A stretch of DNA of 64,000 nt from Megaleporinus macrocephalus (lineage: Eukaryota > Chordata > Actinopteri > Characiformes > Anostomidae). The notes beneath the pieces were generated by a model that did no database searches, was not told the origin of the DNA, and saw only the letters and a program-made list of their open reading frames with translations. A program made the translations under genes and the position numbers. Where the stretch lies: positions 14,680,274-14,744,273 of the forward strand of contig CM038716.1 in the NCBI GenBank assembly GCA_021613375.1. Direction: 5' to 3'. Of the stretch, positions 49,525 to 58,911 are shown piece after piece. Each line of letters opens with the position of its first letter. The first letter of the stretch is position 1.

Positions 49525-50416
49525 CGCGTGCATGGGGTGTTGGTTTGGCATTGCAATGCAGCGTTGATGAGAGCGAAGCCTCGCGCGCCCAAAGCGAGAC
49601 GAAATAAGATTTTAAAAAAAAATGCAAATAAACGCGCGACCAGATCCGAAACTCAGAGCCGCGCGCCGCAGACAGAGTCAGGCGCGAGACCGGCGAGGCG
49701 CGCGTGAAGCCAGACGCGCCTGGACCCGCCCATGTAGCCAAAGCAACGAAAAGAAAGAGAGAACAGAAAAAAAGAGAGAACCGAGACCCCCAGCTGTGTT
49801 CTAAGGTAGCCTGTAACCCACTAGTGCATGTGCACCCTCCATGCAACTGCCACTTTGGGTGCAGCCAGCCTGCACCCCACCCTTTACCCCCCCCCCCCCC
49901 CTCCTCCTCCTCCTCTTCCTCTCACTCTTTTCCAGCTCCTAACTTGCAGCCGGGTATTAGGTGTGCAGTGAACTGCAGCCTGCGCCCCGTTTAAAAGCAG
50001 CAGCGCAGGTGATGCATTTCGCTACGCAACGTCGTGCAAATGTGCCACTAAAGCCAAACTTGCGGAGACAGGGGGGCCGCGCACGGCCACAATGACCCCC
50101 GGCGGCGCCCCGCTCCTCACCGTGGTGGGCATTTTTAAAGAAAGTGGCGTGAAGGAAGCGGAGCGCGGCGCGGAGAGCGGAGCTCCTCCAGGCTGCTGTC
50201 ACCACCTTAATTACATTAGCAAGGCGTGTCAGGAGGCTTCTTCTATCCCCCCACCCCAACACCACCACCACCACCCCCCTAAACCCTAGCTGTGGAGCTC
50301 AGGGGTCTGAGCGTTAAATAAAGCCCCCTCTGGTCCGGTTCAGCTTTAAGACCACTGAGTGGAGAATTCGGCGGAGAGATATTTACCGGCTTTGTTCTTC
50401 TTATACAGCACAGCAT
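27831..50416 (-). CDS. gap43: gap43 (neuromodulin), complete spliced CDS
   Basis: Spliced CDS complement(join(27831-27910, 31752-32355, 50387-50416)), 237 residues plus stop (human GAP43 is 238). GAP-43 is a growth-cone and presynaptic membrane protein that binds apocalmodulin, is regulated by PKC, and shapes cortical actin in growing axons. Seen here: MLCC at the N-terminus (the family's palmitoylated Cys3/Cys4), a basic RRTK patch, and the IQ motif [17 protein letters not shown], in which the serine matching mammalian Ser41 is residue 42. A long Ala/Glu/Lys/Pro-rich disordered region and an acidic tail ending EDEDEKA follow. The three-exon layout (10 codons, a large middle exon, a short 3' exon), splice sites and phases (0, 1) match the vertebrate gene. 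Intron 1 is about 18 kb and intron 2 about 3.8 kb. The gene faces lsamp tail to tail, as in human. Confidence 0.95.
28140..28265. repeat. (CA)n microsatellites in gap43 intron 2
   Basis: Three CA runs separated by short duplicated pieces (actagtgaa, actaggggc). Confidence 0.9.
28425..29100. repeat. 42-bp minisatellite, about 16 copies
   Basis: Unit with actgaccaccccagagtcca then gaacctcaacaccactgaa. The length is a multiple of three, so it is open in several frames. Lies in gap43 intron 2. Confidence 0.96.
29101..30120. other. gap43 intron 2, no feature found
   Basis: Single-copy-looking. 29,540-29,980 is GC-richer with homeobox-like cctaattg and gctaatta sites and could be conserved non-coding DNA. 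Not testable here. Confidence 0.4.
30123..30335 (+). mobile_element. tRNA-derived SINE (V-SINE-like)
   Basis: Head with an A-box-like TGGCCTGAAGG (about 30135-30145) and a B box GGTTCGATCCC (30180-30190), then the widespread fish SINE block tgcccttgagcaagacacc taaccccaactgctctggg. Inside gap43 intron 2 on the opposite strand to the gene. Confidence 0.82.
30440..31725. other. gap43 intron 2, no strong feature
   Basis: AT-rich sequence, no exon. Only a short relative of the 26.6 kb dispersed repeat near 30,660. Confidence 0.5.
31752..32355 (-). CDS. gap43: gap43 exon 2: IQ motif and disordered acidic region
   Basis: A 604-bp exon, acceptor cccccag and donor gtgggt, starting in phase 0 with [15 protein letters not shown] and ending one base into the next codon after QTQDNK. 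The IQ motif [14 protein letters not shown] lies about 28 residues into the exon. The rest is low-complexity Ala/Glu/Lys/Pro, with KQADVPAA near the end as in mammals. Bases before 32355 that keep the frame open are intron. Confidence 0.95.
32640..32745 (+). mobile_element. possible SINE head relic
   Basis: Contains TAGCATAGTGG, a perfect fit to the pol III A-box consensus, followed by ataacaccaccaccca and a decayed B-box region (acgattgatttcc). The rest is unrecognisable. Confidence 0.4.
32800..34225. other. gap43 intron 1, no feature found
   Basis: Ordinary AT-rich sequence, no ORF or repeat I can support. 32,930-33,270 is GC-richer. Confidence 0.5.
34230..35350. repeat. degenerate tandem family (tagtgaacagggtatag)
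   Basis: Many diverged copies of ccaaaatagtgcactatgta and tagtgaataggg, at irregular spacing of about 50-100 bp, interrupted by an (AT)n tract at about 34711-34753. An old, decayed array or clustered dispersed repeat. Confidence 0.75.
35351..36080. other. gap43 intron 1, no feature found
   Basis: Nothing beyond short words; 35,440-35,650 is GC-richer single-copy DNA. Confidence 0.5.
36085..36245 (+). mobile_element. SINE-like relic containing one 37-bp-array unit
   Basis: Decayed tRNA-like head (agggttctattcat in the B-box place), then gagtccttgggtaagactcc taacactaccctaacctatg and tgtgtacaggtaaactgtaa. The last part is the unit of the 37-bp arrays, here as a single copy. Confidence 0.55.
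36250..37460. other. gap43 intron 1, no strong feature
   Basis: An internal weak duplication (aacgagccctgcatctcatta near 36,440 and a related piece near 36,720). No gene. Confidence 0.45.
37470..38360. mobile_element. possible non-autonomous DNA element (low confidence)
   Basis: Flanks rich in taagttgaacaaactt- and aagtacaatcaactta-like sequence around a unique core resemble a decayed fish element with inverted subterminal repeats. Boundaries not certain. Confidence 0.35.
38361..39590. other. gap43 intron 1, no feature found
   Basis: 38,600-38,960 is GC-rich and single-copy-looking. No exon. Confidence 0.45.
39600..40135. repeat. about 26-bp degenerate minisatellite, about 20 copies
   Basis: Unit ctatatagtgttctacacag plus gacagt, with many substitutions. 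Confidence 0.93.
40136..40985. other. gap43 intron 1, no feature found
   Basis: AT-rich, no gene or repeat supported. Confidence 0.5.
40990..41700. repeat. agaacca-rich dispersed repeat (copy A)
   Basis: Dense gaacca/tggttc words in both orientations. 40990-41140 is duplicated at 42790-42945 (gttcaat, agaaccaatagcatgcttc, gtggttcctt). Confidence 0.75.
42290..42350. repeat. (ATT)n microsatellite
   Basis: About 20 tandem ATT units. 41,700-42,290 has only a short ctcatctgc repeat at 41995-42040. Confidence 0.95.
42455..43320. repeat. AT-rich degenerate repeats around ttttgactgattatgtcaaa
   Basis: ttttgactgatttagtcaaa and close relatives, partly palindromic, occur many times. The blocks 42,480-42,640 and 42,960-43,110 are near copies, with dispersed repeat copy B (42,790-42,945) between. 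Confidence 0.75.
43351..43477. mobile_element. 127-bp MITE, Tc1/mariner type
   Basis: Begins TACACTACCGGTC and ends GACCGGTAGTGTA: perfect 13-bp inverted ends including a TA at each side, as expected of a TA target duplication. The interior is made of gtcaaaagttttagaa-like pieces. Confidence 0.85.
43478..45230. other. gap43 intron 1, candidate conserved non-coding DNA
   Basis: 43,960-44,130 and 44,440-44,600 are non-repetitive, with clustered homeodomain-type words (gctaattgagtgg, gctaatctc, ttgatcataatcag). No exon. Conservation cannot be tested here. Confidence 0.35.
45231..46170. other. gap43 intron 1, weak repeats
   Basis: A short AT run, then loosely repeated gctaatattagc and ttccagcctg words spaced 100-150 bp. 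No gene. Confidence 0.45.
46186..46217. repeat. 8-bp repeat gcgggcag, 4 copies
   Basis: Short tandem ggcgggcaggcgggcaggcg-type run. Confidence 0.9.
46220..47690. other. gap43 intron 1, no gene
   Basis: 46,600-46,700 looks like conserved non-coding DNA (gcgattgcgtaattaactt). 47,100-47,640 has several ccacgcctcc/agccccacctcc words. Confidence 0.4.
47695..48715. repeat. about 33-bp minisatellite, about 30 copies
   Basis: Unit ttgggtttgtaatgttctac plus cacctgagctgag, with length variants. Lies in gap43 intron 1, 1.7 kb from exon 1. Confidence 0.95.
48900..50380. other. GC- and CpG-rich DNA at the 5' end of gap43 intron 1
   Basis: Many CpG, gcgcgc runs and pyrimidine tracts, a (TG)n(CG)n run at 49488-49530, poly-C at about 49880-49903. 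It lies inside the gene just 3' of exon 1. It looks like a CpG island that extends into the intron; short frames here are not supported as genes. Confidence 0.5.
50387..50416 (-). CDS. gap43: gap43 exon 1 (coding part): membrane-anchor decapeptide
   Basis: Reading the minus strand, ATG at 50416 gives [10 protein letters not shown] followed by donor gtaaat. Human exon 1 encodes MLCCMRRTKQ, so length and sequence agree. The two cysteines are the palmitoylation sites that target the protein to growth-cone membranes. An open frame extends upstream only because the 5'UTR is a GA repeat (Arg/Glu codons); the family start is the MLCC methionine. Confidence 0.93.
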
Positions 50417-50700
50417 TCTTGGAGTATCCTCTGTTTCCTCCTCTCTTCTTCTTCTTTTGCCTTCCTTTTCTGCACTTCTCCTCTCACGCTCCCTCTCTCT
50501 CTCTCTCTCTCTCTCACACACTCTCTCTCTCTCTCTCTCTCGCTCACACACTCTCCCGGCTGTATCAACAGCTGAGGCGTCTGATGCTTTTACTCATTAC
50601 ACTGGGCCCACACGCGCACACACACTCCGCCGGTAGTCCGCTGTGAGACACGCCGCCTAACAATGACTACTAAACCCACCCTATAAACCCCTCCTATCTC
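50417..50700 (-). promoter_or_regulatory. gap43 5'UTR / promoter-proximal region with GA tract and E-box
   Basis: Upstream of the gap43 ATG (higher coordinates) lies a CT repeat at 50491-50550, a GA homopurine tract on the gene strand, then an E-box CAGCTG at 50569-50574. Mammalian GAP43 promoters are known for purine repeats and E-boxes near exon 1, so the layout fits, but the start site is not visible. A second CT run sits at 50696-50740. Confidence 0.45.
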
Positions 50701-50749
50701 TCTCTCTCTCGCTCACTCTCTCGCTCACTCTCTCTCACACGCTCATGAA

Positions 50750-51560
50750 CCCACCCATTGTAGCCCCCTCCTTCTTTCCCCTCTTTCCACAGGCTTAGGC
50801 TCTCCAACCCCACCCTTCCTAGGCTATGAATGACTGAATATGTCCAATCTGTCCAGAGACTATTCCCATCCACCCCCCCCTCCTCCTGCTGCTTTTACCC
50901 ACCAGCACCCACCCATCTTTCCCTTCTCCTTGTCTCTTCCCTCCCCCGGTCCAGGGCGGTGGCCTCGCTGGGGTCTGTTATGCGACTCGCTCTGGAGGAG
51001 CGGACCACGCTCGATGCTGAAAACCAACGTTGGAGCCTGAAATCAAACCCGAGTCTCAGCGTGGAGGTAGCCGGGACCCAGCAGTGGTGGAGCTTCCTCC
51101 TGCTTGTTCACATGGTAACGGTGCTGAATCGATGACCGTGTGAAAGCCCATGGGTGTGGATTAGGCCTGCGCGATATGGGCCAAATAACACATTGTGATT
51201 ATATCGCATTGTGCGTCGCATTGCACGCTGCTAGAGGAGAACGAGCAGTGCTGTCACACTCTCACATACCTCCACCAGACTGGATCCTCAGAGTGAGCAT
51301 TAATGTCAGACTAGGACATGCTGTGTTCACCATATGTCTTATAATATGCTTAGTATGCATCCTTAATGTAACCATTCACATTATATCAGTACACTGTCCA
51401 AATAATTAAATATCTGAAAACAAATACTGTGACATTCTTTATTCTAGAGAGACTAGAATTGTTCACAGAGCCTATTAATGTACATACAGTGATTGTTTAT
51501 ATATATATGACATTAACTGACATTATGTTACAACTACATTCGGTTTGAACACTGATGTTC
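50750..51560. other. gap43 upstream region, no gene
   Basis: C-rich single-copy DNA to 51,100, then ordinary AT-richer sequence. 51,160-51,240 (tgcgcgatatgggcc) resembles the edge of a dispersed fish repeat. Confidence 0.4.
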
Positions 51561-51562
51561 TA

Positions 51563-52849
51563 TTAAAGGAGCGGTGTGTAAGATTTTGGGTGGTGGGCTA
51601 TTAACAGAAATGCAATATAATATATAAAACTATGTAATATTGTGTTTTCATTAGTTTAGAATGAGCTCTTCGTGTTTCTACAGCAGGCCGGGCAGCTTTG
51701 ATGGTGCTGTAGCAGAGTTAGAAATATCCCGTTCCACCTTAAATGGTGAAACAGTTGAATTCTGGTGCGTGAATTGAGCTTCTTATTCAGCAGCTTCATG
51801 TATAGATGTTCCTGTTCCACCTTAAATGCTGAAGAACTTATATTCTGGCGTAGACATTCAGCTTCTTATTCACCATGTTCTTGTTCAGATCTCCCTGTTC
51901 CACCTTAAAAGATGCAGCAGTTACATTCTGGCACTGGCATTCAGCTTCTTATTCGCCAGCTTCATGTATAGACTTTCCTGTTCCACCTTAAATGCTGAAG
52001 AACTTGCATTCAGCTTCTTATTCACCATGTTTTTGCTGAGATGATCCTGTTCCACCTTAAACAGTTGAATTCTGGTGCCTGAATTGAGCTTTTTTTGTTT
52101 AGATCTTCCTGTTCCACCTTAAATGCTGAAGAACTTACATTCTGGCATTGATATTTAGCTTCTCGTTCACCAGTTTTGTGTTTCGATTTTGCCGTTCCAC
52201 CTTAAATAGTGTACCAGTTATATTCTGGCACTGATATTCAGTTTCTCATTCACCATGTTCTTGTTCAGATCTTCCTGTTCCACCTTAAATGCTGAAGAAC
52301 TTACATTCTGGCATTGACGTTCAGCTTCTCGTTCACCAGCTTTTCCTGTTCCACCTTAAATAGTAAAACAGTTGAATTCTCGTGTCTGAATTGAGCTTCT
52401 CATTCACCATGTTCTTGTTCAGATGTTCCTGTTCCACCTTAAATGGTGCACTAGCTACATTCTGGCATTGACGTTCAGCTTCTTATTCACCAGCTTCATG
52501 TATAGATGTTTCTGTTCCACCTTAAAGAAAGAACTTACATTCTGGGTCTCACATTCAGCTTATTATTCACCATGTTCTTATTCAGGTCTTCCTGTTCCAC
52601 CTTAAAAGGTGCAACAGTTACATTCTTCTGCTGATGTACTTTTTTCAGGTTTTCACGTTCCACCTTAAATGGTGCACGAGTTAGAGTCTGGCAAATGACA
52701 TTCAGCTTCTTATTCACCAGATTCATGTATAGATGTTTCTGTTCCACCTTAAAGAAAGAACATAAATTCTGCCATTGACATTCCGCTGAAGCGCTGAATA
52801 GGTAGCAATACACAACTTTACCACTAGAGGTTCCACACAGCTCCTTTAA
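51563..52849. mobile_element. hAT-like non-autonomous element with internal minisatellite
   Basis: The left end TTAAAGGAGCGGTGTGTA is matched by an inverted right end (cacacagctcctttaa). Inside, from about 51733 to 52780, a sequence starting gttccaccttaaatg recurs about 14 times at 60-84 bp. The outer parts resemble a common fish element. No clear target duplication found. Confidence 0.7.
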
Positions 52850-52927
52850 TACATACTGTGATGATATAACTTGGCACAAACTAACAAGTCCTGGACAGCT
52901 TGGAGTGACCAGTGCTGTTATATTCAG

Positions 52928-53310
52928 TAGGGCTGTGTATGGACAAGAACCTGGTGATACAATATGTATCATGATACGGCGCTCACGATTCAATATATCA
53001 CGATATACTGCGATACTGTAAGTAAAGTGATTTACTGTGATTTTTCCTAATACTACTATTAAAACTCTCCACTGTATGAACAGGTTTATCAATGTTTACA
53101 ATAGCACTGCATTCTTGTACTGCTTGTTAATTATGGAGTGGAGCTGAAAATGGATTATAACACTGCCATCTAGTGGTTAGAGCTTTAAACACAACACACA
53201 CTGATTCACTGTCAAGAATCTGTGTATCGATACTGTGTTTGAGAATCGATACAGTATCACTAAACATAATATCCTGATATTCAATATTTCAATATTGTCA
53301 TACACCCCTA
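52928..53310. mobile_element. hAT-like MITE, 383 bp
   Basis: Ends TAGGGCTGTGTATGGAC and, inverted, TAGGGGTGTATGAC. Flanked by 8-bp direct repeats atattcag (52920-52927) and atattcat (53311-53318), 7 of 8 matching; 8 bp is the hAT duplication size. The interior has repeated atatcacgatac/atcgatac words. Confidence 0.82.
53165..53176 (-). promoter_or_regulatory. CTCF-like motif inside the hAT-like MITE
   Basis: GCCATCTAGTGG matches the reverse CTCF core (GCCMYCTDSTGG). As the element is a dispersed family, it may have spread this motif. Motif match only. Confidence 0.4.
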
Positions 53311-53319
53311 ATATTCATG

Positions 53320-54140
53320 GTAACTGTGGCAGTGACTCTTTGGTGAGATGTGGTTAAAACCGTCTTCTGGACGTGCTGTTGGTCAGGATGCTCACAGCAG
53401 ACCGTCAGAATGTGATTGATGGATTAATTGGAGGCCTTATTTACATATTGCAGGTTTCCGGATCTCCAAGACTAATATAGTAGAAGAAGATCTACACAGA
53501 TAAGGAAGCTGCAGTGCTGGTGTCGTCTCTGTGCGTGCTGAGAAGCCCCCTCCTCCACCCCGTCCCTCCATCAACCAGCTGATAGAGTCGCTATAAAAAA
53601 GCCGCAGGCCAGGAGTGCGTCCTCCGGGAGACGTCTGCTCCGCTCATTCCTGAAGCAGCGTTCCAGAGTGTCTGTCCTTCCAGGTACTAGAACGTGGATT
53701 AAAGAACCCGCCGGACGCCCCAGATCTCGAGCCGTATTCGTGAATAGAACGATCTGACTCCGCCAAAGCCTCCACCGCCCACAGGAACCCTCAACCCATC
53801 TGATGCAATAACTTAGTCATCCTCTCCGGCATAAATTAGTGACCAGAGTTTCCTTACACTACCGTCTCCGCACTCACACACGGCCAGGACTTACGGCCCT
53901 CCCTGATTCAGCCGGAGAGGATGCTGTTATGATCGGAATATGTTCAATAACTGTAGCGTCTTTCTAGTATGGATATTTCATTTCAATACAATTTTTATTA
54001 TTTCTTTATTAATTTCTTTATTATTAATTTCTACCACAATATTTTTTTCCCTACAATATAAAATACATCAGGGTTTCATAACACAAATTAACATTACTAT
54101 GCAAAATTATACTGTTACATTATATATACCTTTATATCTA
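53320..54140. other. gap43 upstream, no gene
   Basis: Single-copy-looking DNA; no exon supported. Confidence 0.45.
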
Positions 54141-54141
54141 T

Positions 54142-54206
<65 letters not shown>

Positions 54207-54235
54207 CATATCTATCTTTATATATATACAGGACA
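54141..54235. repeat. (AT)n microsatellite between two tctttatata copies
   Basis: A 55-bp AT run flanked by the same ctttatatctatctttatat sequence on both sides. Confidence 0.93.
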
Positions 54236-54289
54236 CCGTTCACAGGACGCCGCCCACAGGACACTGCTGTCTGGATAGTTTTGGTTTTG

Positions 54290-54540
54290 GTTGATAGTTT
54301 TGGTGGACGATTCTCAGTCCAGAAGTGACACTGAGGAGGTGTTTGAACACTCCAGCAGCAGCACTGCTGTGTCTGATCCACTCACACCAGCACAACACAG
54401 TATCACTGCAGTGCTGAGAATGATCCACCTCCCTAATAGTATCTGCTCTGTGGTGGTCCTGTGGGGGTCCTGTGGGGGTCAGGAGTAATAAAGTATATGG
54501 AGGATCAGATGAACTACAGTCTGTAAGTGTAGAATTGTAT
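54290..54540 (+). repeat. interspersed repeat family, plus copy
   Basis: Includes gtgctgagaatgatccacct, tctgtggtggtcctgtgg and gaactacagtctgtaagtg; inverted partner at 24870-25045. Confidence 0.7.
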
Positions 54541-54807
54541 TCTTGCGTTATCTGAACCGCTGGTCCTCCTGGGTTGTTGGGGCTGCTGGAGTGTGTATAT
54601 ATATATATACCTAATATAATTAATTATACTTAATTATACTGAAGCACGTGGAGTCTTAATGTTTCTATACAGAACGGTGTTCTTTACTAATGGACCCCTG
54701 AAGACCCCTGTACAGTGATTATGGTATAACTAGAACCAATACAGCAATTCCAGCATATTTAAACAGTTAAGACGTCAATAAAGTGGTTCAGAGCAGAGAG
54801 ATCTGTT

Positions 54808-54915
54808 CACAGTGGAGGTGAATGGAACCAGACGTCCACCTCTAAAAGCTCCTCACAGAGAGTTATTACAGTAGATGCTTGTCTGATGTCTGAGACTCTG
54901 TTCTGTAAATGATAG
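54808..54915. repeat. dispersed repeat, partner of 26608-26710
   Basis: Shares the ggaaccagacgtccacctct block and following order of words. Confidence 0.65.
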
Positions 54916-55087
54916 TAAATTATGAATGGACGCAGACATGCTGACCCCCCACCACCACCACCTCCCCACCCCCCCGTTCCAATCACCACCATCAAGAAGT
55001 CACCTCTGAACCAGGTGAACCACTTCAACTCTAAAATACTCTGAATTGAGTTACCGACATCTCAACTACTGAAGAATTCCTCATTAC

Positions 55088-55442
55088 CAGTAGAACAGTA
55101 GGGGTTGGGTGGTGGGGTGGTTGATACCGCATATTATCGCGATACTTGGAGATACGGTATCAATTCCCAAATGCTAGGTATCGATATTTTTATTATATGA
55201 ATTGCAAATACAGATTAAAACTAGAATAAAAAGCCAATTATTTAGATTAAAGCAAAAGTTAATCAGAGTTAATCCGAGACGGTGTGGATATCTGAGCGTT
55301 CCTATTTGACTGTTTTCTTTTATGGACATAATTTGCAGTGAAAATATGTAGTAAATTAAAATAATATCACAATAATATTGTACTGCGGGTTAAAATATCA
55401 CAATAATATCACATTATGGGGTCTTCAAGATTCCCACCCTGG
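55088..55442. mobile_element. possible decayed DNA element
   Basis: Begins aggggttgggtggtgggg, contains atcgcgatac and ggtatcgatattt words, and ends attcccaccctgg. Looks like a fish MITE but I cannot define its ends. Confidence 0.35.
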
Positions 55443-55820
55443 AAAACAGTGTTCATTTCAGAGACAGACACAGATCATGTTAGGAAAATCTTCATCGTGC
55501 TCACCAAAACAAAAGGAGGTGGAGAGACGCTGCAGGTAGAGCAGATTATTATCTTGTGAAGACGGAAGAACAAATTACAGCTGCTCGTATAAGAGATTAT
55601 GAGATTAAGATCATTGTGTTGGGTTTGTAATGAGGACGGGACCAGCCAGCGGATCAACATTAGAAGAGTTTCTGATTAATTCAGCTTCTTTCTGGAATTT
55701 GGAATCATGTCGTGTCATCTTCTGAACCGGATCTAATTGGGATGATTGAATTACTGAGAGCTGAGCATGTATTACTTCTACTGTTAGCCAGCCTGGATAC
55801 GTCTTTATCCTGAAATCATA
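55443..55820. other. no feature found
   Basis: Ordinary sequence before the 20-bp array. Confidence 0.5.
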
Positions 55821-55821
55821 A

Positions 55822-57266
55822 ACACCACCTTACTGACCACTACACCACCTTACTGACCACTACACCACCATACTAACCAATACACCACCTTACTAACCAC
55901 TACACCACCATACTTACCACTACACCACCATACTAACCACTACACTACCGTACTAACCACTACACCACCTTACTGACCACTACACCACCATACTAACCAC
56001 CACACCACCATACTAACCACTACACCACCATACTAACCACTACACCACCATACTAACCACTACACCACCATACTAACCACTACACCACCGTACTGACCAC
56101 TACACCACCGTACTAACCACTACACCACCATACTAACACTACACCACCATACTGACCACTACACCACCATACTAACCACTACACCACCGTACTAATCACT
56201 ACACCACCGTACTAACCACTACACCACCTTACTAATCACTACACCACCATACTAACCACTACACCACCATACTAACCACTACACCACCTTACTAATCACT
56301 ACACCACCATACTAACCACTACACCACCGTACTAACCACTACACCACCGTACTAACCACTACACCACCTTACTGACCACTACACCACCATACTAACCACT
56401 ACACCACCGTACTGACCACTACACCACCTTACTGACCACTACACCACCATACTAACCACTACACCACCGTACTAACCACTACACCACCGTACTAACCACT
56501 ACACCACCGTACTAATCACTACACCACCGTACTAACCACTACACCACCGTACTAACCACTACACCACCGTACTAACCACTACACCACCTTACTGACCACT
56601 ACACCACCATACTAACCACTACACCACCGTACTAACCACTACACCACCGTACTAACCACTACACCACCTTACTGACCACTACACCACCGTACTAACCACT
56701 ACACCACCGTACTAACCACTACACCACCGTACTAACCACTACACCACCTTACTGACCACTACACCACCATACTAACCACTACACCACCGTACTAACCACT
56801 ACACCACCTTACTGACCACTACACCACCATACTAACCACTACACCACCGTACTAACCACTACACCACCTTACTGACCACTACACCACCGTACTAACCACT
56901 ACACCACCGTACTAACCACTACACCACCTTACTGACCACTACACCACCATACTAACCACTACACCACCATACTAACCACTACACCACCTTACTGACCACT
57001 ACACCACCATACTAACCACTACACCACCGTACTAACCACTACACCACCGTACTAACCACTACACCACCTTACTGACCACTACACCACCATACTAACCACT
57101 ACACCACCGTACTAACCACTACACCACCTTACTGACCACTACACCACCATACTAACCACTACACCACCGTACTAACCACTACACCACCTTACTGACCACT
57201 ACACCACCATACTAACCACTACACCACCGTACTAACCACTACACCACCATACTAACCACTACACCA
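55822..57266. repeat. 20-bp minisatellite, about 72 copies
   Basis: Unit actaaccactacaccaccat in almost unbroken 20-bp register (one 1-bp loss near 56,135). Variation is almost limited to two spots: ctaacc/ctgacc/ctaatc and ccat/ccgt/cctt. The minus strand has TGGTGTAGTGG in every unit, which fits the pol III A-box consensus. Confidence 0.97.
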
Positions 57267-57865
57267 AGCTGTTAAACTGAAACTCCAAATGAATCTCGTA
57301 GTGAAATGAATTATTGATAGAGTTTCTGATCATTTACATCCGCTCTGACCTCAGAACTCCTCCGGTCACCTCCTGCTCGGCTGCCCGTACAGAGGATGGG
57401 CCGCAAAACAGTTTGCCAAGTATTGATCAAGGATTTCTTTACACGAGGGACTTTCACGAGCGATGTCTTCACGCTCTTCACATGCTGTCTGATTTACCCT
57501 TCATTACACTGAGCTGAGATCAGATTTATGTCTAATTACTCCAATCAAAGATTACTTTACATCTGAATGTATTGATCTAAGATCAGACGGCCAGTGAAGT
57601 GTATTGATCTGCTTCCCTACACGCCAGACAGACAGCAGCGCCGCTCCTTCTGTTTTCTACCCTCTTTCATTCAGTACATCATATTTTTATCATACAGGAG
57701 TTTCACTGTGAACACACTGCATTTATGATAAAATATCAAAGAAAATTTGAAACAGGCTTATTACATATTAATTATTTTAATAGATATTAATTACAGTAGA
57801 AGCAGAGAACGAGGCAGAGCTACAAAACAACAGCTAACAAGTTCCAGTATCTCCAACAACTAGCC
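57267..57865. other. no gene; single-copy-looking
   Basis: 57,310-57,610 is non-repetitive and could be conserved non-coding DNA. Confidence 0.4.
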
Positions 57866-57869
57866 TGTA

Positions 57870-58878
57870 AAAGGTAAACCGTAACACTACCTTCACCTAC
57901 CTGTGTACAGGTAAACTGTAACATTACCTTCACCTACCTGTGTACAGGTAAACTGTATCACTACCTTCACCTACCTGTGTACAGGTAAACCGTAACACTA
58001 CCTTCACCTACCTGTGTACAGGTAAACTGTAACATTACCTTCACCTACCTGTGTACAGGTAAACTGTAACACTACCTCCACCTACCTGTGTACAGGTAAA
58101 CCGTAACACTACCTTCACCTACCTGTGTACAGGTAAACTGTAACACTACCTCCACCTACCTGTGTACAGGTAAACTGTAACATTACCTTCACCTACCTGT
58201 GTACAGGTAAACTGTAACACTACCTTCACCTACCTGTGTACATGTAAACTAAAACTACCTTCACCTACCTGTGTACATGTAAACAGTAACACTATCTTCA
58301 ACTACCTGTGTACAGGTAAACTAACATCACCTTCACCTACCTCTGTACAAGTAAACAGTAACACTACCTTCACCTACCTGTGTGCAAGTAAAATGTAACA
58401 CTACCTTCACCTACCTGTGTACAGGTAAACTGTAACACTGCCTTCACCTACCTGTGTACAGGTAAACTGTAACACTGCCTTCACCTACCTGTGTACAGGT
58501 AAACTCTAACACTACCTTCACCTACCTGTGTACAGGTAAACTGTAACACTACCTTCACCTACCTGTGTACAGGTAAACTGTATCACTACCTTCACCTACC
58601 TGTGTACAGGTAAACTGTAACACTACCTTCACCTACCTGTGTACAGGTAAACCGTATCACTACCTTCACCTACCTGTGTACAGGTAAACCGTATCACTAC
58701 CTTCACATACCTGTGTACAGGTAAACCGTATCACTACCTTCACCTACCTGTGTACAGGTAAACCGTATCACTACCTTCACCTACCTGTGTACAGGTAAAC
58801 TGTAACACTACCTTCACCTACCTGTGTACAGGTACACTGTAGCACTACCTTCACCTACCTGTGTACAGGTAAACTGTG
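57870..58878. repeat. 37-bp minisatellite, about 27 copies (array 2)
   Basis: Same unit as 9234-10140 (cacctacctgtgtacaggta and aactgtaacactacctt), with more variants in the middle (58,240-58,400). Confidence 0.97.
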
Positions 58879-58911
58879 AGTCTGTCTGGAGAGGTCTGTG
58901 TATGTGGATGA

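Noticed and set aside
49023..49607. 194-residue Pro/Ser-rich frame in the GC-rich block
   Set aside because: GC- and pyrimidine-rich DNA gives long frames by chance; no recognised domain and other frames are open too.
50417..50551. Upstream extension of gap43 (MCERERER...) as true N-terminus
   Set aside because: It is the translated GA repeat of the 5'UTR; the family starts at MLCC.
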